Shown here: one piece after another, positions 1-20,500 of the stretch | Numbering within the stretch: position 1 is the first letter of the stretch | Layout of the letters: each line of letters begins with the position of its first letter | DNA from: Metridium senile | Lineage: Eukaryota > Cnidaria > Anthozoa > Actiniaria > Metridiidae | Direction of reading: 5' to 3' | Assembly (NCBI GenBank): GCA_949775045.1 | Contig: OX459096.1 | Location: 37,309,316-37,373,315 of the forward strand | Length of the DNA: 64,000 nucleotides | Position numbers and translations under genes: made by a program | Notes under the pieces: model-generated | What the model was told of the DNA's origin: nothing | Database searches by the model: none | The model's input: the letters and a program-made list of their open reading frames with translations, nothing else

Positions 1-84
1 AGAGCATATTGAAAATTGGGGGGCTGGCAATTGAAAATTTATAAGTATATTGAAAAGAGGAAAATAGCTATTTGTATGCCTGTA

Positions 85-115
<31 letters not shown>

Positions 116-1457
116 CTGTAATCATATACCATTACATGTATGTATAATAGCTATGTATGCATATCCATTTGGGCTAGCATTAGACATGAACCAAGCATAC
201 TAGTATAACCAGAAGTACATAACTAGTTAATATGCACTATAACTCAGTTGTTTCTATTAGAGTTATAGGTGTTAGCTGGTATAAGTATATGGTATTCATT
301 AGCCAGTAGAGTACAAACACTAAAAGTGTTCAATACTTTGCACTATTTACCACTAAATAGTGTTGATTAAACAATAGAGAACAATAGAATTAGCAGAATT
401 TTGCAGTATTTAGTGGTATTTATGTTGCACACTTTTAATGTTTGTACTCTATCCATGCATCAGTGGTTATATAATTATAATTTGCAAATTGATAAATTAA
501 TACATTTGTGCCTGCCGGGTACAATTTCTGAAATTGCTACACATATTATTGTCTACAACCAATCAAGTGCACTAAACTACACCAGTATTTTTGTCAATAA
601 TACCTTTAATGTTTGTGATAATATTAGTGTCATATGTATCATATATATTAGTATCAGTGATTGCAAAAATAAAAACCTTGCAATTAGTTGAGCTAGCTTG
701 TAAACCACCAGGCACAAGACCATATTTCCATTGTTTTCTTTTGTGATCACTCAACTCTTCCTCACTGACATTCAGTTAACAATATGTAATTCCTCGGGTT
801 TTTGCTAGGTTTTTGTAATCACTCATATACACTGCAATTGCTATTCGAATCCATTGTTCAATTTTTATCTAACTTATATATCTACTGTATTAATAAGTTC
901 TTACTATCAAAATAGATATTCAACTTTGTTTCACGACGGCAAATAACTCTACTATAGCATCAAACGGTTAATCGTCGACGATTGAGAGTACAGTTTTGAT
1001 ATGTGGTCTGACATACCATGCAGGGAGATAGAGTGTCATGTCTCTAATATAAATACCGGTTTGCTTGAATACAAACATCTTGCCCACAAAAAATACGGCT
1101 CGTAAACTTTACGAATGTAAATTTGCACCACAGGAGACTCGCGCCGTCAAGCTGTGGCGTAGCAAGGTGCGCAAATTTGACTACCTTCCCGGACTGATCG
1201 ACAGATCGTCGTGGATTCAAATATTTACCTTTGTCGATCGTTTGTTGACGATAATGTCACTGAAATTTTGAAAGTTGTTAACTTTCTTTCAAAGAATATT
1301 TTGCTATAAACCCGATCCTAATTCTACCCTAATATTATTATTAAGAATTCCTAAAAATACACTTACATTTACTTATATTGTTTTACATATATATACATAT
1401 GGATGTCCAGGATATAAATATACTAGTCTAAATATTTACAATTATTTGATTAAAATG
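1..1457. other. Non-genic flank with a TAG microsatellite and one MITE
   Basis: I find no supportable gene here. The stretch holds a short (TAG)n microsatellite at about 82-110 and one TA-flanked inverted-repeat element at 307-451. The open frames of 60-100 codons are AT-rich and show no recognisable protein. It lies downstream of the minus-strand PGAP3-like gene, whose last coding exon ends at 1458, so it should contain that gene's 3' UTR and poly(A) site, which I could not place with confidence. Confidence 0.5.
307..451. repeat. MITE, TAGAGTACAAACAC family, copy 1
   Basis: The left end TAGAGTACAAACACTAAAAG is matched at the right end by its reverse complement, ending GTTTGTACTCTA. The outer TA pair fits a TA target duplication, as in Tc1/mariner-type non-autonomous elements. 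A second copy with the same ends and interior lies at 32005-32151. There is no coding capacity. Confidence 0.75.
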
Positions 1458-8859
<7,402 letters not shown>

Positions 8860-9150
8860 AGTATACTACTATGTGAGGTGACTAGCTAAATAATAGAATA
8901 TCACAATACTTTAGTACATCTATTAACACTTATTGTTACAAGAATGTCAATGAACAAGATCAACACATAGTGTCGGCAAATGGGTTATGGTATGTTGTTG
9001 AAAGAACCCAACTGTCAGCCAGTTGGACGTCGGGAAACAGAATCAACTGGTAACCATATGAACTCAGTAGTTGCAAGTTGAGCATTAGAATTTAGTGTTC
9101 ATTGCCACCCACCCAAAATTGAAATATAACTAACAAGATTAGCAACAGAC

Positions 9151-9312
9151 TATAGACTGAATCGAAATTTGGCGTCCAATTTTAATAACTATTGTTCTTG
9201 ACTGGCTAGCCTCGTGTTCACGTTTTAAACACAGTTTTTACATGTATTTGAGGTTAGACAGTCAAGAACAATAGTTATTAAAATTGAACGCCATATTTCC
9301 ATTCGGTGTATA
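9151..9312. repeat. MITE, CGAATCGAAATATG family, copy 2
   Basis: The ends TATAGACTGAATCGAAAT and ATTTCCATTCGGTGTATA form the inverted repeat. The inner arms AACTATTGTTCTTGACTG and CAGTCAAGAACAATAGTT are exact reverse complements. Confidence 0.82.
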
Positions 9313-9324
9313 CTAGAGGGGGAC

Positions 9325-9712
9325 ATAAATTAAGGGTTTGCGGTATTGCAGTATTGAGTCATTTTTGTTGCGGTATTGCGGTAATTTTTATTTTAACATG
9401 CGGCATTGCGGTATTCAAATAATATGCGGTGTGCGGTATTCATACATTTTAGGCCTTGGTATTCGGTGAAAAAACTAGAAAACTAGATTTGGTCGAGAGG
9501 CACGTTTTAATAATCGTCAACTCTACTGACAGATATCCTCTTAAAGGTTAGAGATTCATTACAAACATATTATTTTTTTTCATGAAAACTTAGTTTTAAA
9601 TTTAAAACGGCTATTTTTGAATTTTCGTTGCGGTATCGTTTTTTTTGATAAATTTGGTTGCAATATTTGGTATTTTTCCATTTTTTTGTGCGGTATTGCG
9701 GTATCCAGAACG
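9325..9712. repeat. Dispersed GCGGTATTGCGGTA motif block
   Basis: The motif GCGGTATTGCGGTA or close variants occurs at least six times on the plus strand within about 390 bp, at irregular spacing. The block is flanked by TAGAGGGGGAC on the left and a roughly inverse GTACCCCCTTACGCCCTCCTCTA on the right, which could be degenerate terminal repeats. No coding sequence is seen. Confidence 0.5.
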
Positions 9713-10716
9713 TACCCCCTTACGCCCTCCTCTATACTATGCCAGGGGAAAAAAATATCAATTAAAGCCAATAGAATGAGTTGGCTAAATATTGAGAGTT
9801 GTGTATGTTGCTCAAAGAATCAACAGGCATTCATGATTGAAGATAAATTTAATATCAATACACAAAGAAACGTTTGCATTTATATTAGAGATCTTCTCAT
9901 AATCATTTTAGCATAGTTAGGGCTTATTTAGAGCCTACCTGTTCCTGGAGAATTATTTCATTTAATAGTAAAACTACTGACAAACGCCAAATTCATAACA
10001 ACTTTATATATGAAGAATATATAGAATGTTTTCGTTGTTTATGGGTAGGTTTACAGGGTGTAATTTACACTTGCAAACAATAGCTCAACATGCACGCTAC
10101 TCACGCGATTAGAGACACAACTAACCAGCCATTAAAATAAGGTATATACCTTTAATACACCCCTAATAAAACTTACCTCAATGAACAGTCAGTTAAATAG
10201 AAAAAAATTGCAAAGGAACCATCCTGTCAAGTAAACGTTTGTAAGAGCTGGAGGGCCAAGGTGTCCGGATCGGTCAGGGGTCTGGGCCTCGAACTCACGC
10301 TCTCCCCAGGCTTAATTTGCCGAACGAGGAACGCCTTGTTAATATCGTATTTTACAAAATGAGAAATCGTCCTGCTTTTTTAGGATATGTCATGTGAGAG
10401 TAAAAAGTCGGCTAAATGAGGTTTTTGAAATATCATAAAGTGTCCTTGATTATATTCCCAAGGTTAAGTGGATTAAGGTACAATTATACGTAAAATTGCA
10501 AGTGCAGATTTACCTGTTTACTGATTTTCATAATATTGCATAACGTGCTGCTGTCATGTGCCGACCAGCAAGAGATCAAAATACGTTTCCTTATTTGATA
10601 TAATTGAGTTAACTAATAATTAACAGTTGACTTTACAGTCTCTTGATATTTTCTGAGAACTGTTGTGTTTTATTGCACTGTATTCCAGACCGTTGTTAAC
10701 GGTACTGAATAGGCCG

Positions 10717-13440
10717 ATGTCCACACACATGGAGAGAACTGAATCGTCATTTAGAGATGATGTAAGTAGCAAATAGAAATATGTATGATGCATGTTTATC
10801 TGTATACATTCTTGAGCTAATATTTGGTCAATGCATGTATGCTATCTAGCTGATATGTTGCCTTTTAAGTGGATGGACGAATGACTGAATAATATGAGTG
10901 CATGAATCACAGACAGCCCAGGCTCTTAACTAAAATAAAATCAGTTAGAGACTACTGAACTAATACATAACTACAAACATTGATGTGTTGATATTACGGG
11001 GATTTCTGCTGTAATTTTGGCACCCCCCCCCCTCCCCCCCCTACTATACTATACTATACTATACATACAAAGTAACAAGTCTGGAAACCTCAGAGATCCA
11101 TGTCACTAATAGCCTTGATTAGTTCTTGATCAGAACAATGAATATTGGGGAGAGAACTTATATTAATGGGTGAGTGGTAAAATATAATTACTTTGAACTG
11201 TTCAGAAGAATATAAAGCTTTTGATAAATATTTATTTCCAATGGTGTACTACAGCAACATTATAGCAGGTGGCACTTATTAACTTTTTTGACAAACATGC
11301 GGCGCTTATTCGAGGGCGGCGCTTATTTGGGGGCAGCACTTATTCAAGTAAATACGGTAGCTTAGTAACCAAATTTTGTACAACTTTTTCCAAAGGATAT
11401 ATATTCAGCTGAAGTGATAAAAGTCAATAAACTGTCAACCACAGTAAAAAGTTTAAAGCTCAAAGTTACAGACAAATTATTTGGCTTCAAGCCTGGACAA
11501 TGGTGAGTCTTAACTACAAGATCTAAACTCTCAAATTTATTACCTAACTGTTTGTTATTTTAAATATCATTGGTCCATAGGGTAGATTTCATTATTCCTG
11601 GGTTGTCCGTCGTTGGAGGTTTTTCTATATGCTCAAGTCCAAAGGATTTAAAAAGTGACAGCAGTATTGAACTTGCAGTAAAATATAGTGATCATCCTCC
11701 TGCAAAATGGGTGCACAACCAGGTAAACATGGAATAATATTAAATGACTTATTTAAAAGCAAGAGTTATGGAGTACAATTTCATTGTGAAAAGATTTGTT
11801 ATAACAAACAATACACAATTTTAATTTTCTCATTTCCTTGTTCAAGTGTGAAGTAGGTAACAAAGTCCAAATACGTGTTGGAGGTAACTTCTATCTTCAC
11901 CTTCCACATTCTACTGATGCCAAACGAGATCTCCTATTTATTGCTGGTGGTGTGGGGATTAATCCACTCTGGTCAATGTTAAAGTGTGCAGCTGAAAATT
12001 CATCATGTTTTGGTCAAACAGCTCTTCTTTTTAGTGCAGCTACAATGGATGAATTACTTTTCAAGGTAAGGTAGCGTTTCCATTGATAATTACCCAATGC
12101 CTGATTTGTTCACTGAAACAAATGTAACACTAACAGATTCCCATTTAAATCTGTACTTATGCAAATTGTGTTGATGTGTGCTAAACACACAGATCAACCA
12201 ATCAGAGTATATTATTTCTGAAGTGAGCTTCTCTGTTTAGCACACATCAACAAAATTTGCATAAGTACGGATTTAAATGGGAAAGTACATATTTAAATGG
12301 GAACCTGTTCACTAAAAACGGTTACTGCAGGTTTTCGACTTTCTGCGAACAGCTTGTTGTAAAATATGTATTTCACTGCCATCAATCAAGGATTTAAAAG
12401 GTGCTGACTTATTAATTTTGATTGACGGCAGCTAAAAAAGTATTTCACAGAAAGCTGTGGGAATGTCCGACTTCGTAGAAAGACGAAAACTGCAGTAAAT
12501 GGCTGACGAGTTATCCTGATGTATAGATGTTTCATTTTGCATTTTCACTATTTTGTTTCAGTTGTCTGAAAAGGAGATATTTAAGTTATCATTTTTTTTT
12601 AGGATACCTTCAAATACGTTGTACTTTTGTTAAACTGTTGATTTTTCATGAATACTGGTAAACACTTTGCTTTATACATATTTAGAATGAAATTATCAGT
12701 GTCCAGAAGCAACACCCTCACTTCAAGTGCAGTTTCTTTGTCAGTCAAGAGAGTGAAGAAAACTTGGACCATTGGACTCAAGGTAATGTTTAAAATTGCA
12801 ATTCATGCAAAACAATACTTTATATTGTATCCGAGCATGTGTCTAAGAAATTAGGTATTTTTTACATGTGTGCAAAATTACTTTTTTTGCCTAAAATATT
12901 GTTTTTGATAATAATTATAAATAGCAATGAAGTCATACGACTTTTGCTGAATATTGGTGTTGTCATGTACATACTAATTTGAATAATCATGTACATACAT
13001 CAAGAAGCATACTTTCAACCCTAACCCACGAAAAAAAGTTGCAGCAATTAAGTTGATGTGCCACACTGGTTAAACACTTTATGGTACCATATGTCCACAT
13101 TTTCGAATGCTTGATTTGCTGTTGTTTCAAAATCCTGCATAGGGTTGCATTCATTTAATTACTAGCTATTACTCCACTTAGGATTTACAACTAAAATGTG
13201 AGTTTTATTCTCTTAAGTACTGCAGCTGAGTCACCATTTTTACTCTAACTGCTTGCGTTTTTCTTTGGTTTAGGTAGAAGAATAACTAAGGAAACAATAA
13301 AAGCCACAACAGCACAGTTAAATGTCAGCAATATGTCAGTCGATATATGTGGCCCTCAGCCTATGATACAGTTTGTCTGTGATTCCCTTGTTGATCTTGA
13401 AGTGAGCATTGAACAAATTCACTTTGAGAAATGGTGGTGA
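10717..13440 (+). CDS. OXNAD1: OXNAD1-like FAD/NAD-binding oxidoreductase
   Basis: Six coding exons: 10717-10761, 11396-11502, 11581-11722, 11847-12065, 12686-12782, 13274-13440. They total 777 nt (258 aa plus stop), all GT-AG and in phase. The ferredoxin-reductase fold is clear: an FAD-domain beta-barrel with FKPGQWVDF (about 46-54) and GGFSICSSP (63-71), the NAD-domain loop AGGVGINPL (131-139), a second NAD motif CGPQPM (229-234) and the terminal FEKWW (254-258), a typical ending of this family. The biochemical reaction of OXNAD1 is not well defined; a flavin-dependent NAD(P)H oxidoreductase role is inferred. Vertebrate homologues are about 310 aa with a mitochondrial presequence. Here only about 18 residues precede the barrel, so an upstream exon may be missing or the protein may not be mitochondrial. 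It is divergent from PGAP3 and convergent with ABCG. Confidence 0.93.
12133..12308. repeat. Palindromic MITE, ACAGGTTCCCATTTAAAT family, copy 2
   Basis: The ends ACAGATTCCCATTTAAATCT and ATTTAAATGGGAACCTGT are reverse complements with one mismatch. Internal arms GTTGATGTGTGCTAAACACA and AGCACACATCAAC pair. It lies in intron 4 of the OXNAD1-like gene and is slightly shorter than the other two copies. Confidence 0.85.
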
Positions 13441-14562
13441 TTGTCTTCCAGGATTTCAAAACAGTATGCTAGGTGATGCGATCTTTCTCTCTAGAAAAGA
13501 CCAATGTGCAGCCACTTTGAGCTTCAGAAACTGAGACACTGATGCAAAATCTGCAAATGTGCAGTGCTCGGTCTGATAGTATAGCAGGATCTGAAGAATA
13601 GCGAGGACACATTTCTAGTACCTTAGATGGATATACATGGTGTATAAATTGCATTGTTCAGACTGTTACACCAATTAAAGTTTCCAAGAAACACAGACAA
13701 CGGCTACTTGCCATTGTCATTTTATAAAAACCTATATTTCCTCACAAAAGATTCATTAAAAACAAACCGGTTAATAAACAAGCAATCAAACAAAGCAAGC
13801 ATTGAAGGAGGCAAACAAATTGTATGCCAAAGTCCTTGTAGTCTGGTTACTGTTCTAATTAACTTGCTGGGGAATACAGATTATTTCATGAAAATCATTT
13901 CTTTTTGAAACTATTGAAGTGTTCTTTCCATTTCATATACATGTGACTTGTGTAAGTGGAATTAAAAAAACTTTTTTGATAACAACAGTTTAATTATTAA
14001 CAATATTTATAATCATTGTACATTAAAATGTTTAATATATATGAAGTTAAGACTAAATAATAATTTTTCAATAAAATCAAAAAACATCCAACGCTTATAG
14101 AACTTAAGTCATATTTCACATATAACATCATTATTTGAATAAAATTATACACCATAAGAAATATACGTAACATCATATTGCCATGACAACATGCAAGTGA
14201 TTACATTTGCGTTACCACTGATTGCCATATTTATAAATTGTTAGATTATTTTGAATCATACTCAATATTAGCAATGTGCATAAACACGATTTTCTAGCCA
14301 ACAAAACATGGAGAAAACTGAGTCTTTGCACTGTTTAATGTCAGGTAAAAATAATATTTTTCCTTACAAAGAAACATCAACAAAAATACAAAAAAATGTT
14401 ATCCACTGTACATATCCACTATATCTTGGACAGTTTTAGCCCAGGTAGCCAATTATTTTTGGAATTTCTAAAACATGTTTTGCAGGTTTATGACTGCTCA
14501 ATTGATAAACTTGAAAAGTGTTACAGTAAAGATTAGTTACTCCTCAGTGATGCATTTTCCAG
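13441..14562. other. Convergent 3' region between OXNAD1-like and ABCG genes
   Basis: Both genes end here, so it should contain their 3' UTRs. AATAAA poly(A)-type signals for the plus-strand gene occur at 13773-13778 and 14069-14074. No third gene or clear repeat is seen; short open frames on both strands look spurious. Confidence 0.5.
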
Positions 14563-17500
14563 TTACTGTGTTTTACTGGATCGGCGTAGGAGAAGAAGGA
14601 AGGCTATAATACGAAAACCAACAAACAAGGCAATGAGGGCGTAAATATCTATCATGAATTTGTCCTGCAAAGAATAGAAAAACAGTAGCATTGATTAAAC
14701 AATCTGAACAAATACTGGTAGCTTCAATGGTTCAAGAATATCCATATGTCTAGAAATATGCATCATTTTATCAATTTCAAACATGGTCTGACTAGATAAT
14801 TATATATGTTCAAATATCTACAATCCCTGCAAAGGTAAAACAGATGGCTTTTCCCCCAATTCAATGTTGATTGGCCTGCACAATTTATATGACTGTACAT
14901 AAAATTTGGACAATACAACCATGGAGGGGAGGCTTATTTACCTCACAAAAAGTAATGTTCCAAATTATTTTGATAGAGTGATTTATAATGATTAAGAAAT
15001 TTCCATCTAGTATTTACCGTTTTTAGACCAAGAAATTCTATAGCAGCTTGGCCATCAGGTATACACAATGACGCTTGGGGACCAGCAGTACAGTTACCTA
15101 GTATGAGAAACACCACAATTAAATAAATACTATAATTGAGTTTTAATTGAGTTTTAAAATGCGCTATAAGCACCTAATATAAATAATAGTATTGGAATAA
15201 AATAATTCCTTATTTATTGTGCAAGAAATCTCACTGTCAACTTTTTCAAACATGTCTATAGACCAAATCGAAATATGGCCTACTCTTATTGTTCTTGACT
15301 GTCTAGCCTCGTGTTCATGTTGGAAAACAATAGAGTTTTCACATGTATGCGGGGCTGGGCAGTCAAGAAGAATTGTTATTCAAATTGGCCACCATATTTC
15401 AATCGGTGTATTGTTACATTTTACAGCACCTTTCATAAGTGTTTGGATGTTGAAGTTCAGACAACAATGTGTGAGCATTTTTTAATTGCCGTCATTTAAT
15501 ACTAATTATATATAAATTATTAGCTATATATTTGAGTGATGGGAGAGTAAACTGCCTTTTCAATGTTAGAATTGAAATTGATTTTTTTGGATTTTTTCTG
15601 GAATTTGGAATTTGAAAGCATTATAATAATTGTACACCTGCAAATTGTACTTACTTATAGTTCCATATCCATCCCATTGGTTGACAATCAATAGTTCAAA
15701 ACCATATCTAAACCATGAGATGTACTTGATCCATACAAAGTAAACAGGAACAGTTCTAGAAAGAAAACAACATTACTTGTATGTGTTGGCTACCACTTCT
15801 CTTCATCTACAATAATATTTGAAGTGAAGATGCTTGTGACTTTGGTTGGCAACGATTATAATGCACACCAAGGGTTTTGTTGTGCTAAAAAGCTATTCTA
15901 TGATGCGAAGTTATTTGGTGGTTAGTAATAAGAAACATTTTTCATTTTGTTGTTCTTTCCATCGATCAAATAAAGAGACAGGGCATTTCTCGAGTTACGT
16001 TTAGGGCTTGGAGTTACACACTTTTCGAGTTATGCACTCGGACACACCCAGTTTGAATAAAAAATTTGAATTACATGCTCGGACACGCCCATTTTGCTGA
16101 GACCACACCCATTTCAACAAATTAAATATGTGTAACTCAAACTTGAAAAAAGCGAAACACTTTTTTCGAGTTACGCGCTCTTGTCGTACCTCGAACTTTA
16201 AACAGCAAAACAATATTATTTTAGTTAGGTATCACTCCTGTTGTAACTCGACTTGAAAAAGTTGGCAAACACTTTTTTGAGTTACACTCTATCTGGAAGA
16301 TAATAGAAAAAATTTCATTTTCAATATTTTTAATTCCTTCAGTGTTTTTTTGTCTTCTAACATTTTAACTTTTTTTAAAAAAGCTGGTAGCTCGAAAATA
16401 TTGTTTTGCCGTTTCAAGTTTGAGTTAATGGCATAAATAATAAGCAAATGAATAGAAAATGAAAAACTTGGCATGTAATTGGGATCCATTTAACACAACT
16501 AGCTATAAATAAGGAATTTCAAGCCTTTCAAATGGTTGACTTACGAATCCTTTAAGAAGAATCCTCCAAACAGCATCAAAGGCAGCATTAATGGAGCTCC
16601 GAGTGACGATGCACCTTCCACAGTCGGCGATAAACCCGATATTATATAACCTGTATAAGACAGGAAATACTGTCAGGGCAAACTATGAATAGTTTTATAA
16701 AGGAAACTTTCATTGATTAGTGGTCATTGAAATAACTTAGAACATTGATGCATCTACAGTTAATCGCTGTTGCAAAAAAGCTGAATAGTGGTTACTTCAG
16801 TAACTGAGTAAATCAATGCATCCATAGTCACTCAAAAAAGACTGAAAGATGGGTACTTAAATAATTGTCAAATTGAATCATCCACAGCTACTCAGACAAT
16901 CAACAAAGTGATTATTGTTCAACTACATGATCACTTACCATATGATAATGCAACATTGGTTAATAACGTTAAAATGGCAAATGCATAGATGAATGGTAGA
17001 AATTCAGGACGAAGACCTATTGAAACAATATGACACTTTTATTAGTAGGTAATATAAAATTATATACAACATGAGCGGCAGATCTGTATGCGATATTCAA
17101 CGGCGAATGGAAGACAAGCCATTGTATATGACATACAGATCAGACAAGAGTATTTGTTTAGTACTAGAAAGTCCAACATTAAGTCTTTCATATTTTACTA
17201 AAATTGTCAAGATAAAAGTAAATCTGGCTGAGAAAACTCGAGTTGAAACTTATGCAAGTCAAGATGATATCTGTATGAGATTTACAGAACCCCGCAGGGG
17301 AGCCTGAGTCTAGGTTTACCTACAGTATCTACACATGTATCTACACAGAGATTACACATGATGTAATGCCACAGGTAAACCACCTATCAATTACTACTCT
17401 GACGTAGCCTGAGTAAACGCACTAAGTGCGTCTAGTTATAATTAAAATCATGCAGTTGTTTCAGTTTACCTATCATCCAGTATGCAACAGCAGTTAACAG

Positions 17501-20500
17501 CAATGGGCTTAAAATAAATACTGGAGCCTAAAAGAAAGAGAACCACTGAGATGAACATTGATTTCTGGAAAAACATTTATTGAACAATGAAAGCTAGTTG
17601 TGTTCTAGTAAAAGGAACTGGGACATGTTACATGTATATTAGTTAATGACTATATACGCTACAAACAACATTGAATACTGCATGCATAACAGTACATTCC
17701 AAGGCAAAATGCATTTAGGGTCATGCAATATTGTCTAAAGTAAGTTAATTAAATAATAGTTAGTGATCATTTACATATTTTACTTTTAGTGGATTCTATC
17801 CAAAACAATGAACTAGGTACATATACATGTATGGAGTAGATTGCTGTATATTTACTTTAATATTTCAAATTAATTAGACCCACAATGCCCTTGGGTCTTG
17901 GAATGCATTATTCAGTACAGTAAAAACCCGCGTATAAGAACACCTATTTTGGCGGTTCAGGCTGATTTGGTTCTTATATTAGGGTTATAATCTGCAAAAT
18001 CAGCCTGTAAGTGTTCTTAAGTGTTCTTAAAAAAAGTTTCTTAAAATAAGGAACATACTGGGCTACCAATAGATGAAATCAATATATATGCACACAATTT
18101 TAATTAATTAATACAATGATATAACTATTTTAATTTAAAAAAAATTGATAAATCAAGGCAATACTGTACTGTATTGATGCAACTGTATATTGTGGAGTAC
18201 AGCCTGCACTCCATATAATTACATATAATTGGGGTGGAACTATTATGTGTGCAATGAAAAGTAGTGTTGATCTTTGATATTTTTCCATATAAGAACAACT
18301 TTCATTTTTCAGGCTGAATGTGTTCTTATATAAATGGTACTTTATTTCCTAAAATCAGGCCTGGGTGTTCTTAATGCACTTGTTCTTATATGCGGGTTTT
18401 TACTGTATTCAACGTTTTTTGAAATAGCTGTATACGCATAATATATACCACGCATAATAATTATTTGGTGAGTACAGGGGTGCTTCCCACCCAGGCAAAT
18501 CATTAAAATCATAACAGCGTACCTCTGCAAGAGTCTTGGATAGAAAATACACATCTGTTCGATACATGCCGTTTTTATGATCCCTGAGAAACACCGGCAA
18601 TTCGGCTGGAAACACCTGAAAAACAATATTTACAATATAATGGTCGTTTGAGGATATTTTTGAGCAACTAATTGAATGACTGATTTATTGATTACGGTAT
18701 AACTAATTGATTGACTGACTGATTCAAAGATTGCACATTGATTTATTGCTTAAAAGATTGATTCCGAGTTTCACTAAATAATGTACAATACAGGCCTTTT
18801 TTGCAGTCTTAGTAACAGGGTTCGTGCTGATGTCAGTAAACAAAATCTAAGGAGTTTTCAAGGACCAAAAAGTAATTTTTAAGCACTTTTGGCGACAACT
18901 TTGATATACGAAAATTTACGAATTTACGAAAATGATGTACAATATTAGAATTTTTACTTAACTTTAATTTGCAATACTCGTATTTTTATCCTACTTTAGC
19001 TAGAATTAAGGAGTTTTTAAGGAGTTTTTGCAGATTTTCTAAAATTCAAGGGCTTTTCAAGTGCCCTTAAAAACGTAAATCAAATCTAAGGAGTTTTCAA
19101 GGAGTTTAAGGAGTAGCACGAACCCTGTAGTAATGATAGCTAATCAATTTTCATTAATTATAGGCAAACATACTATAAATATTTCACTTACAAAAATAAC
19201 ACCTTGGAGAGATGAGAAAGAAACTGATGTCACTAAGAAGAATATAGCACCAGAAAGATTCTGTACTCCACTGGTGTCAATGGGAGTTTGGAGGTAGATG
19301 AGCCCTGCTATAAGAGCAGTAACCTATTGGATAGAAAATTAATGTGTTTTATAACAATTCAATAATTAAATCAATTGTTTCTTGGTATGTAGGTATCAAC
19401 ATTTTGGATGATTATGGTTTCATCTATGTTTTTAATTAAACAAAAACGACCAAGCTTTTAGACAAATTGTCCATCTTCAGGGTCACAATGGAAAATGTTA
19501 CTAGCGCATGCTAACTATTTGTACATGTGATAGAATTCAATGAATATTCTATTTATTTCATTTTAATCAACATTTATACAGGGTATCTAGTTTAGCATAG
19601 CTAATTTAAATAGAGCCATGTGGTGTGATTGCTGTTTTGCTTGCTGCAGGCACTACTAGGATCACATAATCATATTCAATCACAAGACTTATAGAAAATG
19701 CATCTATGGTTTATATAGTATACGTACATATCTACAAATGGGAGAAGCTTTTTTAGTTACAAAAGTCAAGTGCTATTAAGTAAGGGTTAGATGATGAATG
19801 AAAGTGTCCTATTGGATATAGAGTCTCGAGCATTAGATATAATGTGAGAGCTTAATGACTCTATGTCCCATATATAGATCACTCACGTTCATTATCTAAC
19901 TGTCTTAGAATATGATCACACCCATGAAGAATGTTGTCAAAATAAAATTAATTAGCACATGACCATATTGTTATATGGCTTACTACATAGTACTTATAAT
20001 GCATTGTGAACTTCTTTATAGTTTAATTGGTACACATGCAGTAGAAGAGCCCCATTAAATAATTTTGCTTTATGATATAGAGAACTTGCACAGATTATTC
20101 TAAAAAAGGAGATTGATATTGATGGCTTTACCATCTCACCAAAACCAACTACGCGAGATCTTGGCGTAATCGTCGATTCCCATCTCCAAATGACAAAACA
20201 CGTTAAACAACTTACATGTATGTAAATCTGCATTCTGTAGTATAAGAAACATTAGTAGAATCAGGAAGTTTCTTGACAGAGGAAACTGTGAACGCCTCGT
20301 ACACGCGTTTATAACATCAAAACTAGACTCTTGTAATAGCCTTCTTGTGGGTCTTCCAGATGTAGAAATATCTAAACTTCAACGAGTACAAAACTCGGCT
20401 GCTTGTCTCATTACTGGCACCAGGAAGACTGATCATATCAAACCGATTTTGAAGCAACTGCACTGGCTGCCGATCAAGGCTAGAATACACTACAAGATCC

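Larger units (their letters stand above)
8860..10716. promoter_or_regulatory. Divergent intergenic region between PGAP3-like and OXNAD1-like genes
   Basis: The two genes start at 8859 (minus) and 10717 (plus), so this 1.86-kb stretch must hold both promoters and 5' UTRs. I could not place a core promoter with confidence. It also contains a MITE (9151-9312) and a block of GCGGTATTGC repeats. No further gene is visible. Confidence 0.5.
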
